From: JAFLCA01 sp041907145
GTDB taxonomy: Bacteria; Bdellovibrionota_C; UBA2361; JAFLCA01
Direction of reading: 5' to 3'
DNA length: 38,898 nucleotides
Assembly (NCBI GenBank): GCA_041907145.1
Contig: JAYRHW010000187.1
Span: 1 to 38,898 of the forward strand
Shown here piece by piece: positions 8,165-16,698 of this stretch (within the stretch, counting starts at the first letter, position 1; every line of letters begins with the position of its first letter). Under the pieces are notes generated by a model. That model was not told the origin of the DNA, did not search any database, and saw only the letters and a program-made list of their open reading frames with translations. The position numbers and the translations under genes were made by a program.

Positions 8165-9920
8165 TTCTAAGGCCGCCAGCCCGACTAGGTATAACGCCTG
8201 GAGATTTTTTGCGCTGGCCTTGGCAGAGCCGAAACTCCTGGCCCTGGCGCTGCTTGCGACCACCATTGCCACGTTGAGCACGGTCGCCGGACCTCGGCTG
8301 CTTGGTTATCTTATTGATTCCGTGATGGTTCCTCGGGAATCGAGCTTGCTTGTCCAGATAGTTGCCATCTATGCGGGGCTAGAAGTCCTGCGCCTTGGGG
8401 CGGTAGTTTTTCACTCCTATTTATTTCAAAGATTGGGTCAGCGGACGCTAAACAGGCTCAGGCAGGAGTTGTTCTCTCATTTGCTGGCGTTGCCCTTGGC
8501 TACTTATGAACGTACCACCAGCGGCCTCCTCGGCACTCGGTTAGTGAGCGATATCAATGTCCTTTCAGCAATTTTTCAGGCCGGGTTCGTGCGAATCTTT
8601 GAGCGTGCATTGGAAGTGGGTTTCATTGCGCTCAGCATAATTCTTATCGATGCGAAGCGCGGCCTGGTGTGTATTCTGCTTATTGGAATTTTCTCCCTAT
8701 TCGCGGGACGTGTAAGTTCCGGTTTGTATCGGGCATACAGCGAGATTCGTACGCTGCTCGGAGACTTCAACTCGCTTCTGACTGAGTCGTTGCAGGGACT
8801 GAGGAATATTAAGCTCTTTGGCCGTGAAGGTCTCCAGGCGCGCATGCTGAGCGATTCCAGCGATCGCTTTGCCGCTGCTCGATTAAGACCTATTCTGCTG
8901 TTTGCCTCTTTGCATGCGGCGATGACCTTGGTCGTCGGCGGCAGCATGTTCTGGCTGCTTTGGTTTGGTGGTCAAGACGTACTATCCGGGCGGCTGTCAG
9001 TCGGATCGCTGGTGGCACTGATCACTTATGTGTTGTGGCTATTTTGGCCGATCATGCAGATCGTCAATGAGTGGAGCACCTTTCTTTCCGGCATGGCGGC
9101 TGCGGACCGGGTGTTCGAGCTCCTGGATTGGCCCCTTGAGGAAACAAGCGCAGGGAGCTCTCCGGGACTTCCCACTGGACAGAATCTTCGTGGACATATT
9201 GTCTTTGAGAATGTCTGGTTCGCTTATCGTGAGGAAGAGTGGGTACTGAAGAATTTCTCCTTTGAGATTCGGCCCGGTCAGAAGGTGGCCATCTGCGGTC
9301 CGACGGGGGCCGGGAAGAGTAGCTTACTGGCCCTGCTGTTGCGCTTTTATACCCCGCAGCGGGGAAGGATTCTCATCGACGGTCGTTCGATCGAGGAGAT
9401 CCCGCGTATGGAGCTACGCCGGCAGATCGGATTGGTTCAGCAGGAAGTTTTCCTCTTTTCTGGCAGCTTAGAGGACAACATCACGCTTTGGGACACTACG
9501 CTCCCGGTCCCAAAACTTCCCGACCGCTATCGCAATCGCAAACTCCTAGAAGGTGGCGTGAATCTATCTTTGGGGGAGCGCCAGTACCTCGCATTTTTAC
9601 GCACGTTGGCAAGAGCCCCCGGTATTTGGCTTGTGGACGAGGCCACATCGAACCTCGACCCCGGACTGGATCGAGAACTTATGCGACTTCTCGAGCGGGA
9701 AGCGCAGGGTCGTACGATCCTCACTGTCGCGCACAGGCTCGCCGGTGTTACGGACTCGGATCTGATCTTAGTTTTGAATCACGGGCTCTTGGTAGAGCAA
9801 GGCAGTCATATGAAGCTGCTGACTGAGAACGGTCTCTACGCCAAGCTGTATCGGGTCCAGGCGGCCATGGCTGAAATCAAGCCGCTTGGCGTGTCGGGGT
9901 CTGTGGGGCAGGGCGGCTGA
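8142..9920 (+). CDS. ABC exporter half-transporter, catalytically competent partner (MdlB-like)
   Basis: The 592-residue membrane-plus-ATPase half-transporter is translationally coupled to the preceding gene. Walker A is GPTGAGKSS (about residue 385). Walker B with its catalytic Glu is VDEATSNLD, and the switch His is in AHRLAGV. The signature is LSLGE rather than LSGGQ. That is the expected counterpart of the degenerate Walker B in the partner, so the pair should have one working and one dead ATP site. The stretch between the Q-loop and the signature is about 41 residues against 57 in the partner. It lacks the usual VGERG x-loop, so the helical subdomain is shortened. The exported substrate is unknown. 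Confidence 0.9.
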   Translation: MPKHSLNSSKAASPTRYNAWRFFALALAEPKLLALALLATTIATLSTVAGPRLLGYLIDSVMVPRESSLLVQIVAIYAGLEVLRLGAVVFHSYLFQRLGQRTLNRLRQELFSHLLALPLATYERTTSGLLGTRLVSDINVLSAIFQAGFVRIFERALEVGFIALSIILIDAKRGLVCILLIGIFSLFAGRVSSGLYRAYSEIRTLLGDFNSLLTESLQGLRNIKLFGREGLQARMLSDSSDRFAAARLRPILLFASLHAAMTLVVGGSMFWLLWFGGQDVLSGRLSVGSLVALITYVLWLFWPIMQIVNEWSTFLSGMAAADRVFELLDWPLEETSAGSSPGLPTGQNLRGHIVFENVWFAYREEEWVLKNFSFEIRPGQKVAICGPTGAGKSSLLALLLRFYTPQRGRILIDGRSIEEIPRMELRRQIGLVQQEVFLFSGSLEDNITLWDTTLPVPKLPDRYRNRKLLEGGVNLSLGERQYLAFLRTLARAPGIWLVDEATSNLDPGLDRELMRLLEREAQGRTILTVAHRLAGVTDSDLILVLNHGLLVEQGSHMKLLTENGLYAKLYRVQAAMAEIKPLGVSGSVGQGG

Positions 9921-10215
9921 AAAGTTCATACAAGCTGTTGCAGCTCGCCATGGCCAAATGCCACTTAGCGCGTTTGGCTGCGTCATTGTGGTAACGCTTG
10001 CGAGAGAGTTCCCAAATTGACAGTAGAGCTTCGCGAAATTCGATAGTTTGTAAATTCTCTTCGCTGCTGCCGGAGGTGCCCGCGATAATTCTTGCTCGGG
10101 CGAATGAGTGCAGTACGCGGATCACTCGCTCTGGCTGCACCTGATTGAAATCACGCAAACGAGCGAGCAGCAAAAGCTCCTTATAGACCATCCATTGTCT
10201 AATACGACTCACCAT
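9877..10215 (-). CDS. Hypothetical helical protein
   Basis: This predicted protein of about 112 residues is Arg-rich, probably alpha-helical, and has no signal peptide, membrane helix or recognised motif. I prefer the ATG at 10215, which has a GGGGGA Shine-Dalgarno-like stretch upstream; a GTG at 10260 is also in frame. Its 3' end overlaps the end of the ABC exporter gene by 44 bases on the opposite strand. It lies about 115 bases downstream of the M48 protease gene and could share its transcript. No other gene explains this interval. Confidence 0.5.
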   Translation of the reverse strand: MVSRIRQWMVYKELLLLARLRDFNQVQPERVIRVLHSFARARIIAGTSGSSEENLQTIEFREALLSIWELSRKRYHNDAAKRAKWHLAMASCNSLYELFSRPAPQTPTRQAA

Positions 10216-10329
10216 GTATGGATTCCCCCAACGCCTGTGAAAAGATAACCCCTTAGTCACCTATCAGGGTCGGAGCCAGGTTTGCTTCTGCAAATTAGCG
10301 GAATTAATCGTAATAATTACAGCAAGTTG

Positions 10330-11052
10330 CTAGCCGAGCGGGGTGGTGGACTGCGGGGTGGCCAACATAACTTGGCGCCGCATAAGCTGAAAATCACGGC
10401 GGTCGATGGTCCCGGGTGGCTGCCAGTTAGAATCAGTAATCATCTGCTGAACCTGCTGTAGCCGCGTGCTCAGTGATGGATATCCAGGCTTTGTGGTGGC
10501 ACCAAATCCGAAAAGGGCCCCCAATGGTGCAGCCTTGGTGAGAGCCCCAGTGGCTACTCTGGGGTCGTAGCCAGCTAGCGCTATCAGTCCTACGGCGAAA
10601 CTATCGGCCTCCAGCTCCAACTCTTCGGACGCGCGCGAACTACGCGCGGCTGATGGTTGATGGCCGAGAACAATATGACCAAGTTCGTGAGCGAGAACGA
10701 AGGCGAGCTGGCCTTCATTGGAAAGCGAAGCAATCAAGGGCCTTGAAAGAATAATGTAGCCGTTCCCAGGAGTGCCCGCTTGTTGCGGGGCTTGTGCCAG
10801 TAGTACCACCTCTAGATGGCGAAACTCAGGGCCACCCGGGGGGAGCGCCGAGATCAGGCGCCGCAGCAGATAGGCGAAATATGCCTCGCTGAACTGATCG
10901 ATAATTTGCCCCTCCCGCTGCACAAGTTCGGCGACAGCAGTGTGGGCCGGAAGCGAATCTTCGACCGTGTTTGGTCGAGCAGCCGAGCAGCCGACTGCCG
11001 CAAGTAGGCAACTTACAACCAGAATTTTCGATAAGTTTAGGCCGGCTCTCAT
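10330..11052 (-). CDS. M48-family zinc metalloprotease lipoprotein
   Basis: The 240-residue protein starts at ATG 11052; an in-frame TTG at 11058 adds two residues. A lipoprotein signal peptide ends in lipobox AVGC. The zinc site is LAHELGHIVLGH (HExxH) with the downstream third ligand in ELEADSFAV, both M48 hallmarks. This suggests a membrane-anchored periplasmic protease of the BepA/LoiP type, which acts in outer-membrane protein quality control. It lacks the C-terminal TPR domain of BepA. The small hypothetical gene lies downstream on the same strand, and comEC diverges from its 5' end. Confidence 0.87.
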   Translation of the reverse strand: MRAGLNLSKILVVSCLLAAVGCSAARPNTVEDSLPAHTAVAELVQREGQIIDQFSEAYFAYLLRRLISALPPGGPEFRHLEVVLLAQAPQQAGTPGNGYIILSRPLIASLSNEGQLAFVLAHELGHIVLGHQPSAARSSRASEELELEADSFAVGLIALAGYDPRVATGALTKAAPLGALFGFGATTKPGYPSLSTRLQQVQQMITDSNWQPPGTIDRRDFQLMRRQVMLATPQSTTPLG

Positions 11053-11109
11053 ATTCAAACCTATAACATTCTCGTCACCAGCTGGCTATTGACGGACTTG
11101 GAGCATTCC

Positions 11110-12597
11110 ATGCGACTTTGGGCCAGGCTGCGCGCAATTTTCCCTCTGACGGCAGTTCTTCCAGCGCTGATTCTTGGACAGTTGGCGTCCCTCCTGGGCC
11201 CGGCGCCGGCGGCCCTTCTGTCCGGGTGTATGGTCGGCCTCATTGCGGCCAAAATGTTGCCGAAGTTCAGGATAGCCTTGTGGTGTTCTGTGAGCGGCGC
11301 AGTTTCGGCCTTCGCTCCAACGCCGGAATTTCCGCGACTGGCTTCATCGCAGCCCTACCTGGCCCAATTGCTAACGACCGCCGATAGGCCGCGGGTGGGA
11401 GCGCTTAAACTTAAGGTGGCTATCCTTGCAGAAAGGGTGCGCACGCTCGACTATCAACCCATCTCACCGCAACCAAAAGTCCTCTGCCGAGCAGTCGATT
11501 TGCCCTGGCGAAATGTCACAGCACTGCAAGCGGGCGCTGTCTTCCTGCTGCAAGGGAGTTTTCGAAGTCTCGAAGCCAACGGAAATCCGTTTAGTTATGA
11601 TGCCATGCTCGTGCGTCACGGATTCTCGCATACCTGCAAAATTCGATGGGCGAGTGCCGCGATGAACGAATCTCAATATTCTGCAGCCGTGATGCGCCGC
11701 GCGATTCGGCAATTCGTATACTCGAAAATCGGAAACAATGAGGCGAGCGGGCTGCTTCTCGCGATGAGCATTGGCGCCCGTAATCTCGTCAGCGACGAGA
11801 CCGAGCAAGCCTTCAAGCGGACTGGGCTTGCTCATCTTCTCGTTGCTTCCGGCTATCAAGTGATGCTTGTCTTCTCGATAGTCACCTATGGAGCGCACTT
11901 CTTCCTTGGCTGGATCGGGCGATCACGTTCGATGCCTGGACTTCGTTTGATCGCTGCCGCGCTTGGACTCCTAGCTGCCGGCGCCTTCGTGGTGATAGTC
12001 GGCCCCGAGGCGTCGATCGTAAGAGCCTTGTGCGCAGGCATATTTTCCGTACTGGCGCTGTCGCTTGAGCGGGGAGGGCACCCATTCAACGGGGTGTTGT
12101 TTAGTCTCGTGTGCATGAGTCTCTTGTGGCCAGGATGTTATCTTGAGACCAGCGTGCAGCTAACCTTTGCAGCCTTGGCTGGACTTTCGCTCGCAAATCC
12201 CTCGGGCGGTGCGTTCGTCCGATACTCCGAGGCCTGCGCTCTTGCCTGCCTAGCGACCAGTATTGTCTCACTTGCCTGGTTCGGGACGGTGTCCGTTTGG
12301 ACCTGTATCCTGAATCCTGTGCTCGCCCCGCTGGGATCGCTGTTGGGATGTTTGGGAGGATTGCTAGCGCTTGTACTTTGTTGGAGCGGGATTGACAGTT
12401 CGGGATGGGGGTTGTGGTTGGCTGCTCGGGCGTTGTGTTGGTTCCGTGATTGGGTGGCTTGGTTTGCCGATGTGCCGTACACCAGTTTGCTGCTGGAGGG
12501 TTGGCAGCGATGGGCTGCCGATTCCTGCTTGTTCCTCGTATTTGTCTACATACTTTCTCTGAAAGCAATCAGGTTCAAACGCAAGTACTCACTGTAG
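11110..12597 (+). CDS. comEC: ComEC/Rec2-family membrane protein, short form
   Basis: ComEC forms the inner-membrane channel for single-stranded DNA uptake in transformation. ATG 11110 is preceded by GGAG at 7 bases, better than the in-frame TTG at 11089. The 495 residues have hydrophobic N-terminal helices, a soluble OB-like segment with GNPFSYDAMLVRHG, and the competence domain. That domain carries the family signature EASGLLLAMSIGAR, then FKRTGLAHLLVASGYQV, followed by many membrane helices. The C-terminal metallo-beta-lactamase-like domain found in many ComEC proteins is absent; the protein ends soon after the last helix. DNA uptake is inferred from family membership. Confidence 0.85.
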   Translation: MRLWARLRAIFPLTAVLPALILGQLASLLGPAPAALLSGCMVGLIAAKMLPKFRIALWCSVSGAVSAFAPTPEFPRLASSQPYLAQLLTTADRPRVGALKLKVAILAERVRTLDYQPISPQPKVLCRAVDLPWRNVTALQAGAVFLLQGSFRSLEANGNPFSYDAMLVRHGFSHTCKIRWASAAMNESQYSAAVMRRAIRQFVYSKIGNNEASGLLLAMSIGARNLVSDETEQAFKRTGLAHLLVASGYQVMLVFSIVTYGAHFFLGWIGRSRSMPGLRLIAAALGLLAAGAFVVIVGPEASIVRALCAGIFSVLALSLERGGHPFNGVLFSLVCMSLLWPGCYLETSVQLTFAALAGLSLANPSGGAFVRYSEACALACLATSIVSLAWFGTVSVWTCILNPVLAPLGSLLGCLGGLLALVLCWSGIDSSGWGLWLAARALCWFRDWVAWFADVPYTSLLLEGWQRWAADSCLFLVFVYILSLKAIRFKRKYSL

Positions 12598-12635
12598 GTA
12601 TCCAAACAGCCATAGGCCAGGCCCTCAAATGTAAG

Positions 12636-12648
12636 GTGCAAAATGCAC
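12636..12648. promoter_or_regulatory. Palindromic operator-like site 1 (GTGC-N5-GCAC)
   Basis: GTGC AAAAT GCAC is one of three copies of the same AT-centred palindrome in this part of the window. It lies about 100 bases before the beta-helix gene start and 64 bases (about six helical turns) from site 2. It looks like a dimeric transcription-factor site; the factor is not known. Confidence 0.5.
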
Positions 12649-12696
12649 TCCTTGGGGCCGAATAACTTGGCACGGAGATTGCTCTCCATCAAAAAT

Positions 12697-12715
12697 AGAG
12701 TGCTAATTGCACTCT
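12697..12715. promoter_or_regulatory. Palindromic operator-like site 2 (AGAGTGC-N5-GCACTCT)
   Basis: A perfect 7-base inverted repeat AGAGTGC/GCACTCT surrounds TAATT. It lies about 35 bases upstream of the beta-helix gene ATG at 12749, in the promoter or leader. It shares the GTGC-N5-GCAC core with the other two sites. Confidence 0.55.
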
Positions 12716-12748
12716 GGTTGGTCGTCACCGTTACCGATAGGAAGGTTT

Positions 12749-14923
12749 ATGTCATCAAGTCGTGCACTTAGCAGCCTAGTAATTACTGCGAGCTTCATTT
12801 CTCCCGTAATCGCGTTCGCCGCACCCAGTAAGGTAACGGTCCGTAAGGGGTCGTTGCAGGTAGTCTGCGACACGCGGACTGCCATGCCGGTGTCGGCCAA
12901 GGGCAGTAATGGACTTATCATCACGAGTATCAAGAGGACTGCCGCCCAGCTAAGGCGCGCCCCTGCCGCGGCCTCCATAATCCAGCAACGACAGCTTCGA
13001 CTTATCGCCGCCGCTCAGCGGCTCTGTCTTAGGGCCGTCGCTCTCCCCACGAGTATATCCGGGTCCGGATTACCACCCTCGGTTACCGACATTGTCGCTC
13101 CCTGCCCGGATTTGGACGGCAATCACATCGTCAATATTCTTGACTTGATGCGGGGTCTAAATCTCTATGCAGCGGGGACTCTTCCTGATTTCGACCTTAA
13201 TGGCGTTCCGAATCAACGCACGGATCTGTCGGCACTGCGGGTTCAAGTGGATGCTCTCAATGGGAATTCGGTAGCCTGCAGCGGCTCCGGCCAAGTGACC
13301 CCCACAGCAACGCCGACAAGAACTCCGACCGTGATCCCGTCGGCAACCCCCACAAATAGTCCCACACCTACAGCTACGAATACTCCGACTCCGCCGCCAT
13401 CGCCCGCACCCGGTGGCATTTACACGATGTTCCCCAGCGTTACGGGAATGCAAAGGATTTACGTGAGCAGCTCGTCTGGAAGTGACGCCAATTCCGGCCT
13501 GTCAACGTCTTCGCCCGTAAAGACTATCGCTCGAGGCTACTCCTTGCTTAGAGATGGCTTTCCCGATCAGTTGCTTCTGAAAAAGGGGGATATCTTCAAC
13601 GATCCTCCGATTTGGTGGACTAAGTCCGGAGTTCTAAACGTCCCCGGAGTGATGCAGCCCGGGCAAACGGCCAATGGCTATATGGTACTAGGGAGCTATG
13701 GGAGCGGCGCTCGTCCCCAGTGGAGGACTTTCCGTGATGCGGGCATCTATATGTACGCTCCAGGAAGTCCCCGCGGGAAGCTTGCTATCGTTGGTCTCGA
13801 ACTCTTTCAAGATGGGAATCGAGGAATTTCTAGCGAGACTGGCGGGAGTCCCGCCCTAGGAATCTACGATAACTGGAGCAATGTTCTTATCGAAGACTGC
13901 TTATTTAGAAACTTCTACGGGAATATCTCGCTTGAAAATGTGGGCACCAACAGTGGGCCAAAAAACGTATTCTTCAATGCGATCGTCAATGTAGATTCCT
14001 TCGGTGATAATGTGCCAAGGCACAATCAGGGAATCTACATGGGAGCCGTTACTAACTGGAAAATCGCAAATAGTGTATTTGACAATAACGGCCATGGATT
14101 ACCCGGACAGCCAGACGATATGTTCAACCACAACCTCTACATCAACGCCTCCTCTGGCCCTGGAGAGTTTGTCGACAATATTACGGCGCGTGCAGGTTCG
14201 CATGGTTTGAAGAATGAGGCGGGAGGGGTTACCAGTAGAAACCTGGCGCTCAAGAACTCGGTGAACCTATTCAATGGAACTAACAACGCGAATGTTCTCA
14301 GTGATAATGTCGTGCTCAATGCCAAGAACATCAACGCCACTGGAAATTTAATCGGCACGGGAATTGATGCGTACGGCGACGGTATCGTACTCAGTAACAA
14401 CATCATTGCTCATCAGAAATATGCGACCGCGAATATCGATGGGTTCTCGCTCCACGGATTCGGCGGGCTGTTGGAAAATAATATTGTCTATCGCTGGGAT
14501 AACTCCGGCCTGTCTGCCATGCCTCTAGCCCTTGGTTTCTACGGGGCGTCAAGTTGGACAGTTGTAAATAACGACTTTCAGCAAGTTGCTCCGGTCAACG
14601 GCGGAGGAATCGTGCTGAACCCCGGATCTGCCAGCGCCTATAGCGGGAACCGCTGGTTCTCGACCAACAATTCCTCGCAGTATCCTGGCCCGGGGTATCC
14701 AAGCAGTGGTGGAAGTATCGTTCGAGTCACTTATCCGCCGAATGCTCAATGCCCCGGCGGCCCTGAAGCTGCGACTATCGAGGGATATATGACGAAGTTG
14801 GGATTGACCCCCACCCTCGAGGCCTTCCTCGGAAAGGCTCGAGAGATGTCCAAGGACAACTTTGATACAAGATTCACCTCGGCAGCAGTACGTCAGTATA
14901 TACGAAGCTGCTTTGGACGATAA
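12749..14923 (+). CDS. Secreted dockerin-like / right-handed beta-helix protein
   Basis: ATG 12749 follows a strong AGGAAGG at 12739-12745. In-frame codons from TTG 12707 would place residues before the signal peptide and run through operator site 2. Regions in order: a signal peptide (about 1-26, ending AFA); a mixed N-terminal region; a dockerin-like calcium pair (DLDGNHIVNILDL, then DFDLNGVPNQRTDL) near residues 125-165; a Thr/Pro/Ala linker (about 185-225); and a large repetitive domain rich in N, G and V. That domain has strings such as NVLIEDCLF and WKIANSVFDNNG, typical of right-handed parallel beta-helices related to pectate lyase. Polysaccharide binding or cleavage is possible, but no catalytic residues can be named. 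Confidence 0.75.
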   Translation: MSSSRALSSLVITASFISPVIAFAAPSKVTVRKGSLQVVCDTRTAMPVSAKGSNGLIITSIKRTAAQLRRAPAAASIIQQRQLRLIAAAQRLCLRAVALPTSISGSGLPPSVTDIVAPCPDLDGNHIVNILDLMRGLNLYAAGTLPDFDLNGVPNQRTDLSALRVQVDALNGNSVACSGSGQVTPTATPTRTPTVIPSATPTNSPTPTATNTPTPPPSPAPGGIYTMFPSVTGMQRIYVSSSSGSDANSGLSTSSPVKTIARGYSLLRDGFPDQLLLKKGDIFNDPPIWWTKSGVLNVPGVMQPGQTANGYMVLGSYGSGARPQWRTFRDAGIYMYAPGSPRGKLAIVGLELFQDGNRGISSETGGSPALGIYDNWSNVLIEDCLFRNFYGNISLENVGTNSGPKNVFFNAIVNVDSFGDNVPRHNQGIYMGAVTNWKIANSVFDNNGHGLPGQPDDMFNHNLYINASSGPGEFVDNITARAGSHGLKNEAGGVTSRNLALKNSVNLFNGTNNANVLSDNVVLNAKNINATGNLIGTGIDAYGDGIVLSNNIIAHQKYATANIDGFSLHGFGGLLENNIVYRWDNSGLSAMPLALGFYGASSWTVVNNDFQQVAPVNGGGIVLNPGSASAYSGNRWFSTNNSSQYPGPGYPSSGGSIVRVTYPPNAQCPGGPEAATIEGYMTKLGLTPTLEAFLGKAREMSKDNFDTRFTSAAVRQYIRSCFGR

Positions 14924-14949
14924 TCTCCTTGCCTCTGTAGCTTTCCCCT

Positions 14950-15008
14950 GACGGGGCGTGATACCTGACCCCCCAACGTAACAAAGTCACGCCCCGTCTC
15001 TTTTCTTG
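14950..15008 (+). terminator. Rho-independent terminator after the beta-helix gene
   Basis: GACGGGGCGTGA (14950-14961) and TCACGCCCCGTC (14987-14998) form a perfect 12-bp stem with a 25-base loop, followed by TCTTTTCTTG. It ends the upstream secreted-protein transcript. Confidence 0.8.
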
Positions 15009-15091
15009 TGCTCGATTTCATCTCCTCGGCGACGAAAATAGCCCTAGTAAAAGGCTAAACTCAGGGCCCTCTTGGGTCGATAGTCAATAGA

Positions 15092-15104
15092 GTGCATAAT
15101 GCAC
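15092..15104. promoter_or_regulatory. Palindromic operator-like site 3 (GTGC-N5-GCAC)
   Basis: GTGC ATAAT GCAC lies 10 bases before ATG 15114 of the DUF6502 gene and overlaps an alternative in-frame ATG at 15099. It shares the core of sites 1 and 2. The position fits direct autorepression of the regulator gene. Confidence 0.5.
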
Positions 15105-15113
15105 CTAGACACT

Positions 15114-15926
15114 ATGAGCGTCTCTCATCGAACACTCCTCAGCTGCTTCAAAATAATGGTTCTGCCGGCCGTGCGCTTTTGCGTTCGGCATTCCATTGGT
15201 GTTCAGGAAGCGCTGGAGATGCTCAAAAGCGCTTTCGTGTCCGTCGCTTGCGAAGAGATCTCCAAGTCAGGACATGAGCCGAATATCAGCCGGGTTAACG
15301 CCGCAATTGGCCTTCATCGCCGCGATGTAACCCGCCTTATGACAGAGGGGGAGACGATTCCCGATACTCTGAGCTATGTGGTGAGGGTCCTCGGACATTG
15401 GCAAACCGATCGACGATTCAGTAGGAATGGGCGGGGCCATGTGCTCACCTGTGAAGGAAGCGATTCTCAGTTCCATAGACTGGTCCAATCAGTCAGCAAG
15501 GATCTGAAACCGGTGACAGTGCTATCAGAGCTGGAACGGGCAGGTGCTGTGGTACGCAAAAATGGCAAGGTAAAGCTGGTTCGTCGGGCATTTGTTCCGC
15601 AAGGCGACGTCGAGGCGACGCTAAAACTCTTTGCACGTGATGCTAGCCAATTCCTCGAGGCAGTAGAGGAAAACTCTCTTCGGCGATCGGATCTGCCGCA
15701 TTTGCATGCGCGCACGCATTATGATCGCATTATCAGTGACGCTGCACCGGAGATCCGGAAATGGCTTATGCGGGAGGGCTCCGCTCTCCATCAACGAGCG
15801 CGAAACTATTTATCCCGATTCGATGTCGACATCAACCCAACGTTGGGAATCGGAAAAGAAGTAATCGAGGTCTCCCTTGGCACGTTTAGTTTGGTAAAAT
15901 CCCATGATGATAATGCTGAAGAATAG
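15114..15926 (+). CDS. DUF6502 family protein, putative DNA-binding regulator
   Basis: About 270 residues from ATG 15114; ATG 15099 is also in frame but lies within the palindrome. The N-terminal half resembles DUF6502. A segment near residues 50-80 (ISRVNAAIGLHRRDVTRLM) has helix-turn-helix character. A second region (LVQSVSKDLKPVTVLSELERAGAVV) looks like a winged-helix fold. There is no signal peptide or membrane helix, so it should be cytoplasmic. Its 3' end overlaps the following lipoprotein gene by 23 bases, so the two are coupled. A regulatory role is inferred from the HTH-like segment and the palindrome at its start. DUF6502 biochemistry is, to my knowledge, undescribed. Confidence 0.72.
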   Translation: MSVSHRTLLSCFKIMVLPAVRFCVRHSIGVQEALEMLKSAFVSVACEEISKSGHEPNISRVNAAIGLHRRDVTRLMTEGETIPDTLSYVVRVLGHWQTDRRFSRNGRGHVLTCEGSDSQFHRLVQSVSKDLKPVTVLSELERAGAVVRKNGKVKLVRRAFVPQGDVEATLKLFARDASQFLEAVEENSLRRSDLPHLHARTHYDRIISDAAPEIRKWLMREGSALHQRARNYLSRFDVDINPTLGIGKEVIEVSLGTFSLVKSHDDNAEE

Positions 15927-16641
15927 AGCGGGATCGAATCTAGGGTATCTCGTTAGTATTGGGGCAGTATTGCTCGCTGGATTTCTCGTGAGTTGCGGGG
16001 GAGGGACGGACGGCTCCGGCGTGCGGAGTTTTGAGGGGCAGGTCTTCTCAGTCAGCGCCGAGCCTTTGGCAGGTGCTACGGTTACTATAGAGGAAACCGG
16101 AGACAGTGCGACAACGGACGTGAATGGCGAATTTGAGATTCACACCGGGTTGGCCGCCGCAGCAGATACGGCGACTTTTGTGGTAGAAACGGGCAGTACT
16201 TCCGTGCGCGGCGAGTTAGTCGCCTTGTCCTCGCGCCCTGCTACGGTCGCCGTTGTAATCGTAGTCGATGAGGCTCGTCAGTCCGCGACGGTCGTTCCGG
16301 TTTCGCATCCCACGCCATCTCCGACGCCGCAGCAGCCTCAAGCTTCGCCCACCGCTGCAGCGACGGCGCGGCCTCAACCAACTCCTCCGGGGACCCCGAC
16401 GGCGACGCCGGCCCCGGCTGTGCCGACTACGACCCCCACGGCGACGCCTGCGCCAATGAGCGATGCCTGTCGCTGCGATGTGAATCGCGATACCTATGTC
16501 AACTCAATCGACTTTACGGCGGCACTCAATCAGTTTTCGGCAGGGAATTTCGATTTTGATGGAAATGGAAGCACCCAATTAGCTGATTTACAAGAGTTTA
16601 GAGCTCTCTGTGATCCATTAACGGACGCGCGCTGCCTCTAG
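15904..16641 (+). CDS. Dockerin-bearing lipoprotein with carboxypeptidase-regulatory-like domain
   Basis: The 245-residue protein starts MMIMLKN and overlaps the DUF6502 gene; ATG 15907 or 15913 are alternatives. The lipobox is LVSC near residue 33. A beta-sandwich domain (about 45-125) has the repeat style of carboxypeptidase regulatory-like/CnaB domains (LAGATVTIEETGDSATTDVNG). A Thr/Pro/Ala linker follows (about 135-190). It ends in a dockerin-like pair of calcium loops (DVNRDTYVNSIDFTAAL, DFDGNGSTQLADL) bracketed by cysteines (CRC, LC). The modular plan matches the secreted beta-helix protein upstream. A surface-anchored binding or scaffolding role is inferred. Confidence 0.78.
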   Translation: MMIMLKNRAGSNLGYLVSIGAVLLAGFLVSCGGGTDGSGVRSFEGQVFSVSAEPLAGATVTIEETGDSATTDVNGEFEIHTGLAAAADTATFVVETGSTSVRGELVALSSRPATVAVVIVVDEARQSATVVPVSHPTPSPTPQQPQASPTAAATARPQPTPPGTPTATPAPAVPTTTPTATPAPMSDACRCDVNRDTYVNSIDFTAALNQFSAGNFDFDGNGSTQLADLQEFRALCDPLTDARCL

Positions 16642-16698
16642 CAGGAAATCTTGTTCAAGGAATTCTTGGTCGCGATCGGCAATTGATGCTAGTCGGAT

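Noticed and set aside
12101..12568. Long minus-strand frames of 114-155 codons
   Set aside because: They are antisense to the conserved part of comEC, with low-complexity composition typical of shadow frames.
13300..13410. Short ACNCCN-type repeats as a CRISPR-like or satellite array
   Set aside because: They are the codons of a Thr-Pro linker within a coding frame, with no spacers.
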